Below, one piece after another: positions 44,710 through 54,784 of a stretch of 64,000 nucleotides of DNA; position 1 is the stretch's first letter, and each line of letters starts with the position of its first letter. The notes beneath the pieces were generated by a model. That model saw only the letters and a list, made by a program, of their open reading frames with translations, was not told the origin of the DNA and did no database searches. Source of the DNA: Pyrinomonas methylaliphatogenes (GTDB taxonomy: Bacteria; Acidobacteriota; Blastocatellia; Pyrinomonadales; Pyrinomonadaceae); NCBI RefSeq assembly GCF_000820845.2, contig NZ_CBXV010000001.1, forward strand, positions 372,001-436,000, read 5' to 3'. The position numbers and the translations under genes are program-made.

Positions 44710-47613
44710 ATGAGGGGCAGGCGTTTAGCATCCATCCTATTGGTTTGGGTTTTGATTCTCTCCAGCGTTTCAGCGCAAAGAGGGAGCATGAGACGGAACA
44801 CAGGTGCGACTTCAGGGAAAGCGGAGGGCGCGCGCGTCCTACCGCCGATCCGTTACACGGAGTTCAAGCTGCCGAATGGGTTGCGGGTCATTCTGCACGA
44901 GGATCATTCGACTCCGATCGTCGCCGTCAACGTGTGGTACCACGTCGGTTCGAAGAACGAGGTTCCGGGCAAGACCGGGTTCGCGCATCTTTTCGAGCAC
45001 ATGATGTTTCAAGGATCGAAGAATTACGACGATGATTATTTCAAGCCGATTCAAGAGGCGGGCGGCACGTTGAACGGTTCGACCAATGCCGATCGAACGA
45101 ACTATTGGGAGGTTGTCCCTTCGAACTTCCTCGAATTGGCGCTCTTCATGGAGGCCGATCGCATGGGCGGTTTGCTCGATGCGCTCACGGAGGAGAAGTT
45201 GAACAACCAACGCGAGGTCGTCAAAAACGAGAAGCGCCAGAATTACGATAACCGTCCCTATGGCTTGGTTTCGGCGCGAATCGCCGAATTGATCTATCCG
45301 CCGACGCATCCGTATCACTGGTTGACGATCGGCTCTTTGGACGATCTGAACGCCGCTTCGATGGAGGATGTCAAGGCTTTCTTCCGTCGTTTCTACACGC
45401 CAAATAATGCCAGTTTGGCGATCGCGGGCGATTTCGATCCAGCGGAAGCGCGCCGTCTGGTCGAAAAATACTTTGGCCCGATTGCGCGCGGTCCAGAGGT
45501 GAAGCCGGTCTCCGCTCCGCAACCCCATCTCGATCACGAGATACGCGAGACGATGCAGGATCGCGTCTCGCTCGCGCGCATCTATATGGTTTGGCATTCG
45601 GTTCCGCAGTGGACGCCAGATGATGCGGCGTTAGACATGCTCGCGCGCATTTTGGGCGGGGGGCGCAGTTCGCGGCTCTATAAATCGCTCGTCTATGAGC
45701 GGCAGATCGCACAGGATGTGTTCGTCGCTAATCTCTCGCGCGAGATCGCCGGTCAATTCCAGATAGTCGCAACCGCCAAGCCGGGCAAATCGCTCGCCGA
45801 GTTGGAGCGCGCGATCGCAGAAGAATTAGCGAAGATCAAAAGCTCTGGCCCAACGCGCGAAGAGATGGAGCGCGCCTATAACGTCATCGAAGCCAATTTC
45901 ATCTATGGGCTGCAGACGGTGGGCGGTTTCGGCGGCAAGAGCGACCAGCTCAACCAGTACGCGATCTTTCTCAACAACCCTGGATACTTCGAAGAGGATT
46001 TGGCCCGATACCGGCGCGTCACAGCGCAAGACGTGCGGCGGGTCGCCAATCAGTATTTGACCGACAAAAGGTTGGTTTTGAGCGTTGTTCCACAGGCACA
46101 GCGTCAAGGGGCGAGGAGGGAAGCAAAGGAAGGCGCGCCCGCGGCGGACGGGACTGTGAAGAAGGAGGGCGGCGTGGGCCAGAGCGCACAGGCCGCGATG
46201 GCGAAGCTGCCACGCCCCAAACCTGATCCGAAATTCAGTCTGCCGCCGATTCAGCGGCGTCGCCTTTCCAACGGGCTTGAGGTCTTAGTGGTCGAGCATC
46301 ATGAGTTGCCGCTGGTCCAGATGAATCTGGTCGTCAAGACCGGCGGGGCGGCTGATCCGCAGGATAAGGCGGGGCTGGCCAGCCTGACAGCCGATATGCT
46401 CGATGAAGGGACGCGGACGCGCTCGGCTCTAGAGATCTCCGATCAGTTTGCGGCGATCGGAGCGCAATTCAACATCGGCACGGGCTGGGATGCGACGAGC
46501 GCGAATCTTTTGACTCTCACGCGCCATCTGGATCGCGCTTTGGATCTGTTTGCCGACATCATCACGAATCCGGCGTTCCCGCAAAGCGAGCTCGAGCGGT
46601 TGCGCGCTCAACGTCTCGCGTCTTTCCGCCAGCGCCGCGACAATGCCGAGGCGATCGCCCAGATCGTTTACGCTGCGCTTCTCTATGGGCGCCATCATCC
46701 ATACGGCCATCCGTTGACGGGCGATGAAGATTCGGTCAAAGCGATCGGTGTTGACGACGTGCGCCGGTTCTATGAGACATACATGCGTCCGAACAATGCG
46801 GCTTTGATCGTCGTCGGCGATGTCACTCCGGCGACCATCATCCCCAAGCTCGAGCGGGCGTTTGCCAACTGGAAGCCGGGCGAAGTGCCCAAAGTCAACA
46901 TCCCGCCCGTCGCGCCACGCGATCATGCGGCGATCTATCTGGTCGATCGCCCCGGTGCAGCGCAGTCAGTCATCCAGATCGGGCAAGTCGGCGTCGAACG
47001 TTCAACGCCGGATTATTTCCCTCTGCTGGTTCTCAACACGATCCTCGGCGGGCAGTTCGTCTCGCGCGTCAATCTGAACTTGCGGGAAAGCAAAGGTTAC
47101 ACGTATGGGGCGCGGACCGCGTTTGATTTCCGTCGCGGCGCTGGTCCATTCGTCGCTTCCGCTGGGGTCTTCACCGGCGTGACGAAGGAGTCCGTCGAAG
47201 AGTTCTTGAAAGAGTTGCGCGGCATACGTGGCGAGATCCCCATCACGCCGAATGAGCTGGAGTATGCTAAGCAGGCGCTGATTCGCGGTTTCCCGCGCGG
47301 TTTCGAGACCCCAGGGCAGATCGCCGGACGTTTGGAAGATATCGTGCTCTACGATCTGCCGGACGATTACTTCAATAACTACATCGCGCGCATTCGCGCC
47401 GTGACGCTCGATGACGTGAATCGCGTGGCCAAACGTTATCTTGATCCGTCGAGGATGGCGATCCTCATCGTTGGGGATAGACAAGCGATCGAGCCGGGTC
47501 TTCGTTCGCTCAAAGAGATCGGGACGACGATCACCTTCGTCAATCCTGAAGGGCGTGTCGTCGCGGGCGAAGAGAGCGGTGCGAGTCGTAGCGGCGAAAA
47601 GTCAGCGCCCTGA
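44710..47613 (+). CDS. M16 family zinc metallopeptidase, two-domain (PqqL/pitrilysin-like)
   Basis: A 967-residue exported peptidase (signal ASILLVWVLILSSVSAQ). The first M16 unit (about residues 45-480) holds the inverted zinc motif HLFEH (H93, E96, H97) and the distal Glu in NNQREVVKNEKRQNYDNRP. The second unit (about 515-950) resembles M16 but lacks HxxEH, having DMLDEGT instead; it keeps the NLRESKGYTYGARTAF substrate-binding segment. One active and one inactive half in a single chain is the standard PqqL-like layout. A charged Lys/Gly-rich linker joins the halves. GAAGGAGGGG precedes the ATG. Probably degrades small periplasmic peptides. Confidence 0.94.
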   Translation: MRGRRLASILLVWVLILSSVSAQRGSMRRNTGATSGKAEGARVLPPIRYTEFKLPNGLRVILHEDHSTPIVAVNVWYHVGSKNEVPGKTGFAHLFEHMMFQGSKNYDDDYFKPIQEAGGTLNGSTNADRTNYWEVVPSNFLELALFMEADRMGGLLDALTEEKLNNQREVVKNEKRQNYDNRPYGLVSARIAELIYPPTHPYHWLTIGSLDDLNAASMEDVKAFFRRFYTPNNASLAIAGDFDPAEARRLVEKYFGPIARGPEVKPVSAPQPHLDHEIRETMQDRVSLARIYMVWHSVPQWTPDDAALDMLARILGGGRSSRLYKSLVYERQIAQDVFVANLSREIAGQFQIVATAKPGKSLAELERAIAEELAKIKSSGPTREEMERAYNVIEANFIYGLQTVGGFGGKSDQLNQYAIFLNNPGYFEEDLARYRRVTAQDVRRVANQYLTDKRLVLSVVPQAQRQGARREAKEGAPAADGTVKKEGGVGQSAQAAMAKLPRPKPDPKFSLPPIQRRRLSNGLEVLVVEHHELPLVQMNLVVKTGGAADPQDKAGLASLTADMLDEGTRTRSALEISDQFAAIGAQFNIGTGWDATSANLLTLTRHLDRALDLFADIITNPAFPQSELERLRAQRLASFRQRRDNAEAIAQIVYAALLYGRHHPYGHPLTGDEDSVKAIGVDDVRRFYETYMRPNNAALIVVGDVTPATIIPKLERAFANWKPGEVPKVNIPPVAPRDHAAIYLVDRPGAAQSVIQIGQVGVERSTPDYFPLLVLNTILGGQFVSRVNLNLRESKGYTYGARTAFDFRRGAGPFVASAGVFTGVTKESVEEFLKELRGIRGEIPITPNELEYAKQALIRGFPRGFETPGQIAGRLEDIVLYDLPDDYFNNYIARIRAVTLDDVNRVAKRYLDPSRMAILIVGDRQAIEPGLRSLKEIGTTITFVNPEGRVVAGEESGASRSGEKSAP

Positions 47614-47623
47614 TCGAGTTAGG

Positions 47624-47645
47624 GGGGCGCAGACCGACGCGCCCC
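47624..47645 (+). terminator. GC-rich hairpin after the M16 gene
   Basis: Arms GGGGCGC (47624-47630) and GCGCCCC (47639-47645) form a 7-bp stem with an 8-nt loop, 10 bp past the stop codon. Only TT follows, so it may stabilise the transcript end or act with Rho rather than be an intrinsic terminator. Confidence 0.35.
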
Positions 47646-47720
47646 TTACAAACTGAATGAGGGATTGCGCGCCTCTTCTTCAGCTAAGGATTCTTGCGAA
47701 GTTGCGGCGCGTTTGCACAG

Positions 47721-47751
47721 TTGAACGTTAAGCGACCTCATGTGGTATGAT
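47721..47751 (+). promoter_or_regulatory. Promoter of the copper/silver-type efflux locus
   Basis: TTGAAC (47721-47726) and an extended -10 TGG-TATGAT (TATGAT 47746-47751); the 19-bp spacer is long, as seen for promoters remodelled by MerR-type regulators, though no such regulator is encoded here. The predicted start is about 30 nt before the ATG at 47788. Confidence 0.5.
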
Positions 47752-47787
47752 TTGGGCTGCTCCACATTGTCGAGGGCGGTAAGCTCA

Positions 47788-48159
47788 ATGAAAGGGCGCA
47801 GGGCGCGGAAGCGGCACATGGAAATCCTGCTCATCGCGGCCTTGATAAACGGCGCGTTGTTGGGCAGTTCGTTGACTTTCGCTGATCGGGCTTGCAGCTG
47901 CTGTGAGGTCGCTTATTCATGTCAGAACGGGCCGCTTGCCTTCGGAGCGCGTTTGTGCTGTCTGTTCTATTGTTCGCAGAGCGGCGAGCACGCTCAATCG
48001 AGCGGTTGCCAACTTTCACGGTTGGCTGTTTCCACTATCCATCAACAAAGCGAGCGCTCCTTCCACCTTATCTCGGATGGCGATGCACGGCGAATCGAAC
48101 GCGCCATCGCGTTGAACTCCCGCCCTCAATACATCCTCCATCTCGCGCTTCTCATTTAA
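47788..48159 (+). CDS. Small cysteine-rich exported protein upstream of the efflux genes
   Basis: A 123-residue protein with a basic start, a hydrophobic signal (ILLIAALINGALLGSSLTFA) and a short Cys-rich segment (CSCCEVAYSC, then LCCLFYC). The C-terminus ends ILHLALLI, a hydrophobic end I associate with small secreted proteins that precede Cus-type operons in this group; that is recollection, not a search result. Eight cysteines within about 40 residues suggest metal binding or disulfides. Starts at 47788 or 47818 are possible. It follows a good promoter and lies 254 bp before the YtkA-like lipoprotein gene, so a metal-sensing or chaperone role is plausible. Confidence 0.55.
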   Translation: MKGRRARKRHMEILLIAALINGALLGSSLTFADRACSCCEVAYSCQNGPLAFGARLCCLFYCSQSGEHAQSSGCQLSRLAVSTIHQQSERSFHLISDGDARRIERAIALNSRPQYILHLALLI

Positions 48160-48257
48160 GGTCATCTGGGCCGTAGTGTGTCCACATGTTGGGCGGTTCT
48201 CAAAGCGCTCGTTGAGCTGGACGGTTGGGAAGGGCGCGAGAGTCCGTAGCGTGTGGG

Positions 48258-48354
48258 CCGCTGATCCGATCGATTGGCGATTTGAGAGCTTTCAGTCTGA
48301 TTCTGATTTGCAATACACAGCGACCGCTGATCCGATCGATTGGCGATTTGAGAG
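48258..48354. repeat. Two-copy 31-bp direct repeat in the efflux leader
   Basis: A 31-bp sequence beginning CCGCTGATCCGATCGATT occurs identically at 48258-48288 and 48324-48354, with a 35-bp intervening stretch, so the period is 66 bp. It lies between the Cys-rich gene and the YtkA-like gene. No cas genes are present. No copies elsewhere in the window were noticed. The rest of 48160-48412 shows no recognisable gene. Confidence 0.85.
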
Positions 48355-48412
48355 GGCCGGTTTCCGGCTCGGAGGATCGCCGTTCAGATATAAGACTCTT
48401 CTTGCGAGGTGA

Positions 48413-48838
48413 ATGAAGATGCGGAGGTCTATTTTGGCGACTTTGATCTGTTCGATTGGCGCTGCGCTTCTCATCGCGTGTGGTTCGGATGCGGACACGG
48501 GCAAGGTGATCAAAAGCGCAGCGGCGGGTAACGGTCTAACGGTCGAGCTGTCGAGCGCGAGCGGCGCGCTTAAGCACGGCGAGCAGCAGTTCTACCTCAT
48601 CTTCAAGGATAGCACTGGAAAGACGGTGGATGTCGGCGCGGTCGCGCTCAATTTCTACATGCCTGCGATGGGCACCATGCCGGCGATGAACGATCGGGCG
48701 ACGCTGACGACGACCAAGCGGCCCGGCGTCTATCGCGGCGAAGTCAAACTCGAGATGGCCGGCGAGTGGCAGGCGCAGATCACTTATGAAGGACCAGCCG
48801 GGAAGGGAAGTTTATCCTTCCCCGTGATGGCCCAGTGA
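48413..48838 (+). CDS. YtkA-like (FixH-type) lipoprotein of the efflux operon
   Basis: A 141-residue exported lipoprotein: signal ending LLIAC gives the lipidated Cys at 23. The mature part is a YtkA/FixH-like beta-sandwich ([44 protein letters not shown]). The loop [10 protein letters not shown] offers four Met residues spaced for soft-metal binding, suggesting Cu(I)/Ag(I) capture and handover to the RND pump, similar in role to CusF though not homologous. It is the first gene of the pump operon, 19 bp before cusA. GCGAGGTGA precedes the ATG. Confidence 0.85.
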   Translation: MKMRRSILATLICSIGAALLIACGSDADTGKVIKSAAAGNGLTVELSSASGALKHGEQQFYLIFKDSTGKTVDVGAVALNFYMPAMGTMPAMNDRATLTTTKRPGVYRGEVKLEMAGEWQAQITYEGPAGKGSLSFPVMAQ

Positions 48839-48857
48839 TCTGTTGAATGGGTCTGTC

Positions 48858-51800
48858 ATGATCGATCGTTTAATCGAGATCTCGTTGCGCAATCGAGCGC
48901 TGGTGCTCATCCTCTATGCGGGGATAGCGCTCTGGGGATTTTGGGCGTTGCTGCGCACGCCGATCGACGCGATCCCGGATCTTTCGGATAATCAAGTCAT
49001 CGTCTTCACAGATTGGCCCGGACGTTCGCCTCAGGAGGTCGAAGATCAGATCACTTATCCGCTTGTCACCAACCTTCAGGGGTTGCCCGGCGTCCGTGCC
49101 GTACGCGCCAGTTCCGCTTTCGGTTTTTCGATGATCAACGTCATCTTCGAAGATGATGTTGATCTCTACTGGGCCAGGACGCGCGTTCTCGAGCGCTTGA
49201 ATCTTCTCACCAAGCGTTTGCCGGCGGGCGCAACGCCGACGCTGGGACCCGATGCGACCGGCGTTGGGCAGATCTTCTGGTACACGCTCGAAAGCGATGA
49301 GATGAACTTACGCGATCTGCGCACGTTGCAGGACTGGTTCGTGCGTTACCAATTGAATTCCGTGCCCGGCGTCGCTGAGGTCGCCAGCGTTGGCGGTTAC
49401 GTGAAGCAGTATCAGATCGATGTCGATCCGAATAGGCTGCGCGCTTACGATATTCCTTTCTCTCGGATCATCGAAGCGGTCCAGCGGGCGAACAGCAATG
49501 TCGGCGGTAACGTCATCGAACAAGCGGGTGAGTGGACGGTTGTGCGCGGTCTCGGTTTGATCGAGTCGCCTGCGGATATAGAGCGGATCGTCATCGGTTC
49601 AGCGCATGGCACGCCGATCTACGTGCGAGATGTCGCCGAAGTCAGAATCGGCGACGCTTTTCGCGCGGGCGCGCTTGACAAGAACGGCCATGAAGCGGTC
49701 GGCGGCGTCGTCATCGCGCGCTATGGCGCGAACGCGCATGAGGTGATCGAGGGGGTCAAGCGAAAGATCGCAAGTTTGGAGCAAGGGTTGCCGAAGGGCG
49801 TAAGGATTGTACCCTTTTATGATCGCACGGAGTTGATCGATCGCGCGACCGACACGCTCAAACGCGCGCTCATCGAAGAGATGCTCTTGGTCACCGCAGC
49901 CCACATCATTTTCCTTGCGCACTTCCGCTCGATTCTGATCGTGACGATCCCGTTGCCGTTAGCTGTGCTCATCGCGTTCCTCGGCATGTACTACTGGGGC
50001 ATAGGATCGAACTTGATGTCGCTCGCGGGGATCGCGATCGCCATCGGCGTGCTCGTCGATGCCGGGATCGTCGTGACGGAGAACGCCTTTCGATCCATAG
50101 AGCGACAGCGGGTCGATACGCGCGATCGCCGGCGCGTATGGCAAACGGTTTTGGATTCGACTCGTTTGGTCGGACGTCCGATCTTCTTCTCGATGGCGAT
50201 CATCATCTTCGCTTTCCTTCCGGTCTTCGCTTTGACGGGGCGCGAGGGGAAGCTGTTTCATCCGCTCGCTTACACGAAGACTTTCGCGATGGTCGGTTCG
50301 ACGGTCATCGCCGTCACCCTTGTTCCGGTCCTTTGCACCATCCTTTTGGGCGGGAGAGTTCATGCCGAAAAGGATAACCCCGTGATGCGCGCGTTGCAGG
50401 CGATTTATCGCCCATTGCTTCGTCGGGCGTTAGACCATCGCGTCTTGACCATCTCATTGGCCGTCGCGCTGTTTGTCGGCGCGATCTGGCTTGCGCGAGG
50501 GATCGGCACGGAGTTCATGCCGACGCTCGATGAAGGTGATTTGATGTATATGCCTGTGACCGATCCGGCCATTTCGCTCGACGAAGCGTTGCGCATCTTG
50601 CGCCGTCAGGACCAGATCTTGAAGAGCTTCCCGGAGGTCGAGTGGGCCGTGGGAAAGGTCGGGCGGGCTGAGACATCGACCGATCCGGCGCCGGTCAACA
50701 TGAACGAGACGATCGTTCATTTGAAACCGAAAGATGCGTGGAGACCGGGCATGACGCGCGAAAAGCTGATCGCCGAGATGGACGAAGCGCTGCGGATGCC
50801 CGGCGTGGTGAATATCTGGACACAGCCGATCATCAATCGCATCGAGATGCTTTCGACCGGCATCCGTTCAGAAGTGGGCATCAAGATCTTCGGCGAAGAT
50901 CTAAGGACGATCGAGGATCTCTCGCGCCGCATCGCCGATCTGATAAGGACGATTCCCGGCGCTGCGGACGTTTATGCTGAGCAATTGAGCGGTGCGCCTT
51001 ATCTTGACATCGAAATCGATCGCCAAGCGGCGGCCCGTTATGGGATCGATCCGCAAACGGTTCAAGATGTGATTGAGAACGGGATCGGCGAAACGGTCAT
51101 CTCAACGACCATCGAAGGGCGACGCCGTTTCCCGATACGCGTTCGCTACGCCCCGGAATTCCGCTCGACTCCTGAGTCGATAGGGCGGATCCCGATCGCT
51201 TCGCCATCGGGTGCGCCCATTCCTTTAGCGGCTCTTGCGTCGATCCGGCGCGTCGAAGGACCAGCGATGATTCAAAGTGAGAACGGACTTCTTCGCGGCA
51301 CAGTGTTGTTGAACGTGCGCGGGCGCGATGTCGGAAGCTTCGTGGAGGAGGCGAAGCGCATTATCGCGGAGCAGATCAAGCTGCCGCCCGGTTACTATCT
51401 GGAGTGGAGCGGACAGTATGAGTATCAGCAACATGCGCGTCGGCGCTTGCTGATCGTCGTCCCTCTTACCATCGCCATCATCTTCTGTTTGCTCTACTTC
51501 ACTTATGGCTCGGCGCTCGAAGCGGCGCACGTTCTGCTTGCCGTTCCGTTCGCGTTGACGGGGGGCATCTATCTGCTCTGGTTACTTGGCTATAACTTCT
51601 CCGTCGCCGTTTGGGTTGGGTTCATCGCGTTGTTCGGCACAGCGGTGCAAACCGGGGTCGTCATGGTCATCTATCTGCAAGAAGCCGTCGAACGCAAACG
51701 CCGTGAAGCCGGTCATCTGACGCGCGCATTGTTGGTCGAAGCGGTGATGGAAGGTGCGCTGCTCCGTTTGCGTCCGAAGGTGATGACGGTTTCGACCGTC

Positions 51801-52001
51801 ATCGCGAGCTTGCTCCCCATTATGTGGAGCGCGCGCGCAGGGGCGGAAGTGATGAAACCGTTGGCGACGCCTGTGCTCGGAGGGATGGCGTCAAGCTTGC
51901 TCCATGTGCTCATCGTAACGCCCGTCATCTTCTTTTGGTTGCGCGAGCGCGAATTGAAGAGGAGGCCCGTTCTCGCAGAGAGAGCTGAGGCTTTACGATA
52001 A
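48858..52001 (+). CDS. cusA: CusA/CzcA family heavy-metal efflux RND transporter
   Basis: Inner-membrane pump of 1047 residues that exports metal ions using the proton gradient. RND motifs are seen: N-terminal helix ([18 protein letters not shown]), the [16 protein letters not shown] segment, helix-4 charged site [19 protein letters not shown], and helix 11-12 region [23 protein letters not shown]. The helix-4 sequence is closer to Cu/Ag exporters than to CzcA-type DFGxxxDGxxxxxEN. Periplasmic Met-containing stretches ([20 protein letters not shown]) agree with monovalent soft-metal substrates. A TTG at 48843 could also serve as start; the ATG at 48858 is preferred. Confidence 0.93.
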   Translation: MIDRLIEISLRNRALVLILYAGIALWGFWALLRTPIDAIPDLSDNQVIVFTDWPGRSPQEVEDQITYPLVTNLQGLPGVRAVRASSAFGFSMINVIFEDDVDLYWARTRVLERLNLLTKRLPAGATPTLGPDATGVGQIFWYTLESDEMNLRDLRTLQDWFVRYQLNSVPGVAEVASVGGYVKQYQIDVDPNRLRAYDIPFSRIIEAVQRANSNVGGNVIEQAGEWTVVRGLGLIESPADIERIVIGSAHGTPIYVRDVAEVRIGDAFRAGALDKNGHEAVGGVVIARYGANAHEVIEGVKRKIASLEQGLPKGVRIVPFYDRTELIDRATDTLKRALIEEMLLVTAAHIIFLAHFRSILIVTIPLPLAVLIAFLGMYYWGIGSNLMSLAGIAIAIGVLVDAGIVVTENAFRSIERQRVDTRDRRRVWQTVLDSTRLVGRPIFFSMAIIIFAFLPVFALTGREGKLFHPLAYTKTFAMVGSTVIAVTLVPVLCTILLGGRVHAEKDNPVMRALQAIYRPLLRRALDHRVLTISLAVALFVGAIWLARGIGTEFMPTLDEGDLMYMPVTDPAISLDEALRILRRQDQILKSFPEVEWAVGKVGRAETSTDPAPVNMNETIVHLKPKDAWRPGMTREKLIAEMDEALRMPGVVNIWTQPIINRIEMLSTGIRSEVGIKIFGEDLRTIEDLSRRIADLIRTIPGAADVYAEQLSGAPYLDIEIDRQAAARYGIDPQTVQDVIENGIGETVISTTIEGRRRFPIRVRYAPEFRSTPESIGRIPIASPSGAPIPLAALASIRRVEGPAMIQSENGLLRGTVLLNVRGRDVGSFVEEAKRIIAEQIKLPPGYYLEWSGQYEYQQHARRRLLIVVPLTIAIIFCLLYFTYGSALEAAHVLLAVPFALTGGIYLLWLLGYNFSVAVWVGFIALFGTAVQTGVVMVIYLQEAVERKRREAGHLTRALLVEAVMEGALLRLRPKVMTVSTVIASLLPIMWSARAGAEVMKPLATPVLGGMASSLLHVLIVTPVIFFWLRERELKRRPVLAERAEALR

Positions 52002-52019
52002 AGCGAGGGGATCGGGGAG

Positions 52020-53366
52020 ATGGGAAGGTTTATCGCATCGCCGTCGTTCTGGTTGATCGTTCTGCTCCTATTGACTGGGTCGGCGATGGGACAGGATGTG
52101 ACCCAAGTCAAAACGTCGCTAGCGCGATACCTCGATCCGGTCAACGGAGTTACGGTAGACGAAGCGGTCGCGAAGGCATTGGCTCATGATGGCGAGATCC
52201 AAGCGATGCGCGCTGAGATCGAGGCGGCGCGCGCGCGTTTGCGACAGGCGGAATTGAGGCCCGATCCGAAGATCGGAGTCGAACGCGCCGAACAGATGGC
52301 TGGTCCAGACAATACCACGCGCGTCGTTGGCATGATACCGCTCGAGATCGGCGGACGGCGTGCGGCACGCATCGCCGTCGCTGCGCGCGAATTGGAGTTG
52401 CGTGAGGCGATACTCGCAGATTTGGAGCGACAGCGTGCGGCGGACGTGCGCGCGAAATTCGGCGAAGCGCTCGCTGCCCTCAGAAGACTTGATTTCATCG
52501 AAGATCTGCTCCGGCTCGACCAACGCAACTACACGCTCATCGCGGCGCGAGTCAGCGAAGGCCGGAGCGCGCCGCTCGAACAGAACATCGCCCTGGTTGA
52601 GATCAATCGCATCCGCTCTTTACGCGAAACCGAACTCGGCAAAGTCGAAGTTCTGCTGCTTGAGCTCCGCAACATGATGGGGATGGTGCCGGATGAGCCT
52701 TTACGTCTGCGCGGCGATCTGGTCCAGAAAGATCAATTGCCAGCGATGGATGAGGCGATCAATCAGGCGCTCAGTGCAAGGCCCGATTTGCGCGCCGCGC
52801 GCGTGGCGGAAGAGTTGGCTGAGGCGCGGATCGAGCAAGCGCGCGCCGAAGGTCGTGTGGGAGCTGATCTGATGGCCGGTTATGAGCGGATGAACCTCGG
52901 CTTCCCGCTTTTAGGCATCGGCGAACGCGGCGGTCTCGCCCCTCTTCGCATGACCTCGCACTCGCTCATGTTCGGCGTAACCTTCAGCCTGCCGGTGCGA
53001 AATCGCAATCGAGGGGCGATCGAGGCGGCGATCGAGGAGGCCGAAGCCGCACGGCGGCGGCGCGAATTCGCTGAGCTCACCGTGCGTCGTGAAGTCTCCG
53101 CCGCTTACGCGCGTTACAACAGCGCGATACGAGCCTTGGAGATATTCCGGCTCGGCGTACGCGATGCGGCGAGCGCAAACCTCGAAACGATCAGACGAAC
53201 ATATGAACTCGGGGCGAAAACTCTGCTCGACTATCTTGCCGAACAACGCCGCTTCATCGAAATCGAGACCGGTTATGTCGAAGCGCTCTTGGAGGCTTAT
53301 CTGGCGCGCGTCGAAGTGGCGCGGGCGATAAACGCCCCTGAGTTGATCAACGGACCGGCGAAATGA
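52020..53366 (+). CDS. cusC: TolC-like outer membrane efflux protein
   Basis: Outer-membrane channel of the tripartite pump, 448 residues. Signal peptide FWLIVLLLLTGSAMGQ. The two OEP halves are rich in heptad-like helices (ARARLRQAELRPDPKIGVE, ELAEARIEQARAEGRVG, RREVSAAYARYNSAI), and the conserved LDYLAEQRRFIEIETGYVEAL precedes the C-terminus. It lies 18 bp after cusA with GGGGAG upstream, and its stop overlaps the start of cusB in ATGA. The order A-C-B differs from the usual C-B-A or B-A. Confidence 0.9.
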   Translation: MGRFIASPSFWLIVLLLLTGSAMGQDVTQVKTSLARYLDPVNGVTVDEAVAKALAHDGEIQAMRAEIEAARARLRQAELRPDPKIGVERAEQMAGPDNTTRVVGMIPLEIGGRRAARIAVAARELELREAILADLERQRAADVRAKFGEALAALRRLDFIEDLLRLDQRNYTLIAARVSEGRSAPLEQNIALVEINRIRSLRETELGKVEVLLLELRNMMGMVPDEPLRLRGDLVQKDQLPAMDEAINQALSARPDLRAARVAEELAEARIEQARAEGRVGADLMAGYERMNLGFPLLGIGERGGLAPLRMTSHSLMFGVTFSLPVRNRNRGAIEAAIEEAEAARRRREFAELTVRREVSAAYARYNSAIRALEIFRLGVRDAASANLETIRRTYELGAKTLLDYLAEQRRFIEIETGYVEALLEAYLARVEVARAINAPELINGPAK

Positions 53367-54643
53367 TCGAGAAAGGGCAAAAAGAAGAAAGCGTCACGGC
53401 GAAGATCGAAAGTCGCAGTGATCGGCGCAGATTGCGCGCGCGTTGGCTCGGCGCGATCATCGCCATTATCGTTATCGCGCTGGCCCTTTGGTTATGGCGG
53501 CGGGCGGCGAGCGAAGCCGGACGTCCCGTTCCTGCTCCATCGTCAGAGCCTGTCACGCAGACGGTAGCTCCCGATGAGGCGATGACGTTGCGCGTCGAGC
53601 CGGAATGGATCGCGCGCGCGCAGATTAAGATCGAGCCGGTCGCTGAACGCGCGATGCCGGGGATCGAAGGATTCGAAGCGATACCCGGCGTCGTTCAACC
53701 GAACTCCTATCGCACGACGCCCGTGCTTTCGCTCGTCGGTGGCATCGTTCGAAAGATAAACGTGGAATTGGGCACATATGTACGGCGCGGGCAACCGATC
53801 GTTACGATCAGCAGCGATGAGTTAGCAGTCGCGCAATCGGATTACCTAAAAGCGCTCGCTCAACTCGATGAGCACCACAAACATCATCGCCGTGTGATGC
53901 AACTGGTCGAGATCGGCGCGGCCAGTCGCGAGGAGTTAGAACAGGCGACCACAATGCTCAGATCAGCAGAAGCGGAGGTCGCGCGGTTGCGCGAACGATT
54001 GTCGTTGCTAGGGATGTCGGCGTCGCGCATAGAGGCTCTGCGTTCGTCATCGCAGATCAATTCCGAGGTTCAGATCGTCGCCCCGGTATCCGGCACGGTG
54101 ATCGATCGCAAAATCAATCTCGGCGAGGTCGTTGAAGCGAATAAGGAGCTTTTGCGCATCGCCGATCTGTCGAGCGTGTGGATCATCGCGCAAGTTTACG
54201 AAAAAGATCTGACGCGCGTTCATGTCGGAAGCATCGCGCGCATGACCGCTTCGGCATATCCGGGGCGTGCATTCTACGGGCGCGTCACCTATATCGCGCC
54301 GAATCTAGACGAAGCGACGCGCACAGCGCAAGTGCGGATCGAAGCGGCCAATCCCAATCGGTCGCTCAAAATCGATATGTACGTCAACGTCGAATTCGGT
54401 CAAGGCGAGCGCGTGGTCCCAGTCGTTCCAAAGTCGGCGGTGCAATGGGTCGGTAATCAGACGGTCGTCTTCGTGGCGACCGATGAGCCGGGACTTTTCC
54501 TCGTCCGCCCTGTGCGACTCGGAGAGGAAAAGGAAGGTTTCTATCCAGTGCTCGAAGGAGTGGCGCGGGGTGATCGCGTCGCGACGGAAGGGAGCTTCAT
54601 GCTGCGTGCCGAGTGGCTCAAGCAACATCCCAATCTGAGGTGA
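53363..54643 (+). CDS. cusB: RND efflux periplasmic adaptor subunit
   Basis: Membrane-fusion protein of 426 residues linking pump and channel. An N-terminal helix (AIIAIIVIALALWLWRR) anchors it. Then come the lipoyl half (LVGGIVRKINVELGTYVRRGQPI), an alpha-hairpin coiled coil with QLDEHHKHHRRV, the second lipoyl half (IVAPVSGTVIDRKINLGEVV), a beta-barrel (VWIIAQVYEKDL) and a membrane-proximal domain ending in GDRVATEGSFML. The His-rich HHKHHRR in the hairpin might contribute to metal binding. It overlaps cusC by 4 bp and ends the operon. Confidence 0.92.
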   Translation: MIEKGQKEESVTAKIESRSDRRRLRARWLGAIIAIIVIALALWLWRRAASEAGRPVPAPSSEPVTQTVAPDEAMTLRVEPEWIARAQIKIEPVAERAMPGIEGFEAIPGVVQPNSYRTTPVLSLVGGIVRKINVELGTYVRRGQPIVTISSDELAVAQSDYLKALAQLDEHHKHHRRVMQLVEIGAASREELEQATTMLRSAEAEVARLRERLSLLGMSASRIEALRSSSQINSEVQIVAPVSGTVIDRKINLGEVVEANKELLRIADLSSVWIIAQVYEKDLTRVHVGSIARMTASAYPGRAFYGRVTYIAPNLDEATRTAQVRIEAANPNRSLKIDMYVNVEFGQGERVVPVVPKSAVQWVGNQTVVFVATDEPGLFLVRPVRLGEEKEGFYPVLEGVARGDRVATEGSFMLRAEWLKQHPNLR

Positions 54644-54784
54644 GGACGAGGTTGTGCCAAGAGATCACGGAACAATACATCACATACCAATTCCGCGATC
54701 TGGGTGCGATCCAGAGCGAAATGCGGAAGCGAGACCGAAGTTCTCGATCGCAAGCAGATGAATTCTAACTGTACGGGCGCCGTC

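Noticed and set aside
47721-47736. Fourth LacI-type operator (TTGAACGTTAAG)
   Set aside because: Only the central AACGTTA agrees; the outer arms do not pair and it is better explained as a -35 box.
47740-47787. Upstream ATG extension of the Cys-rich protein
   Set aside because: The ATG at 47740 lies within the predicted -10 region, so it would not be transcribed.
48258-48354. CRISPR array
   Set aside because: Only two repeats, no cas genes, and position in an operon leader; recorded as a direct repeat instead.
48176-48412. 78-codon open frame containing ADPIDWRFE twice
   Set aside because: The repeated peptide is just the direct repeat read in frame; GTG start without ribosome site and no conserved features.
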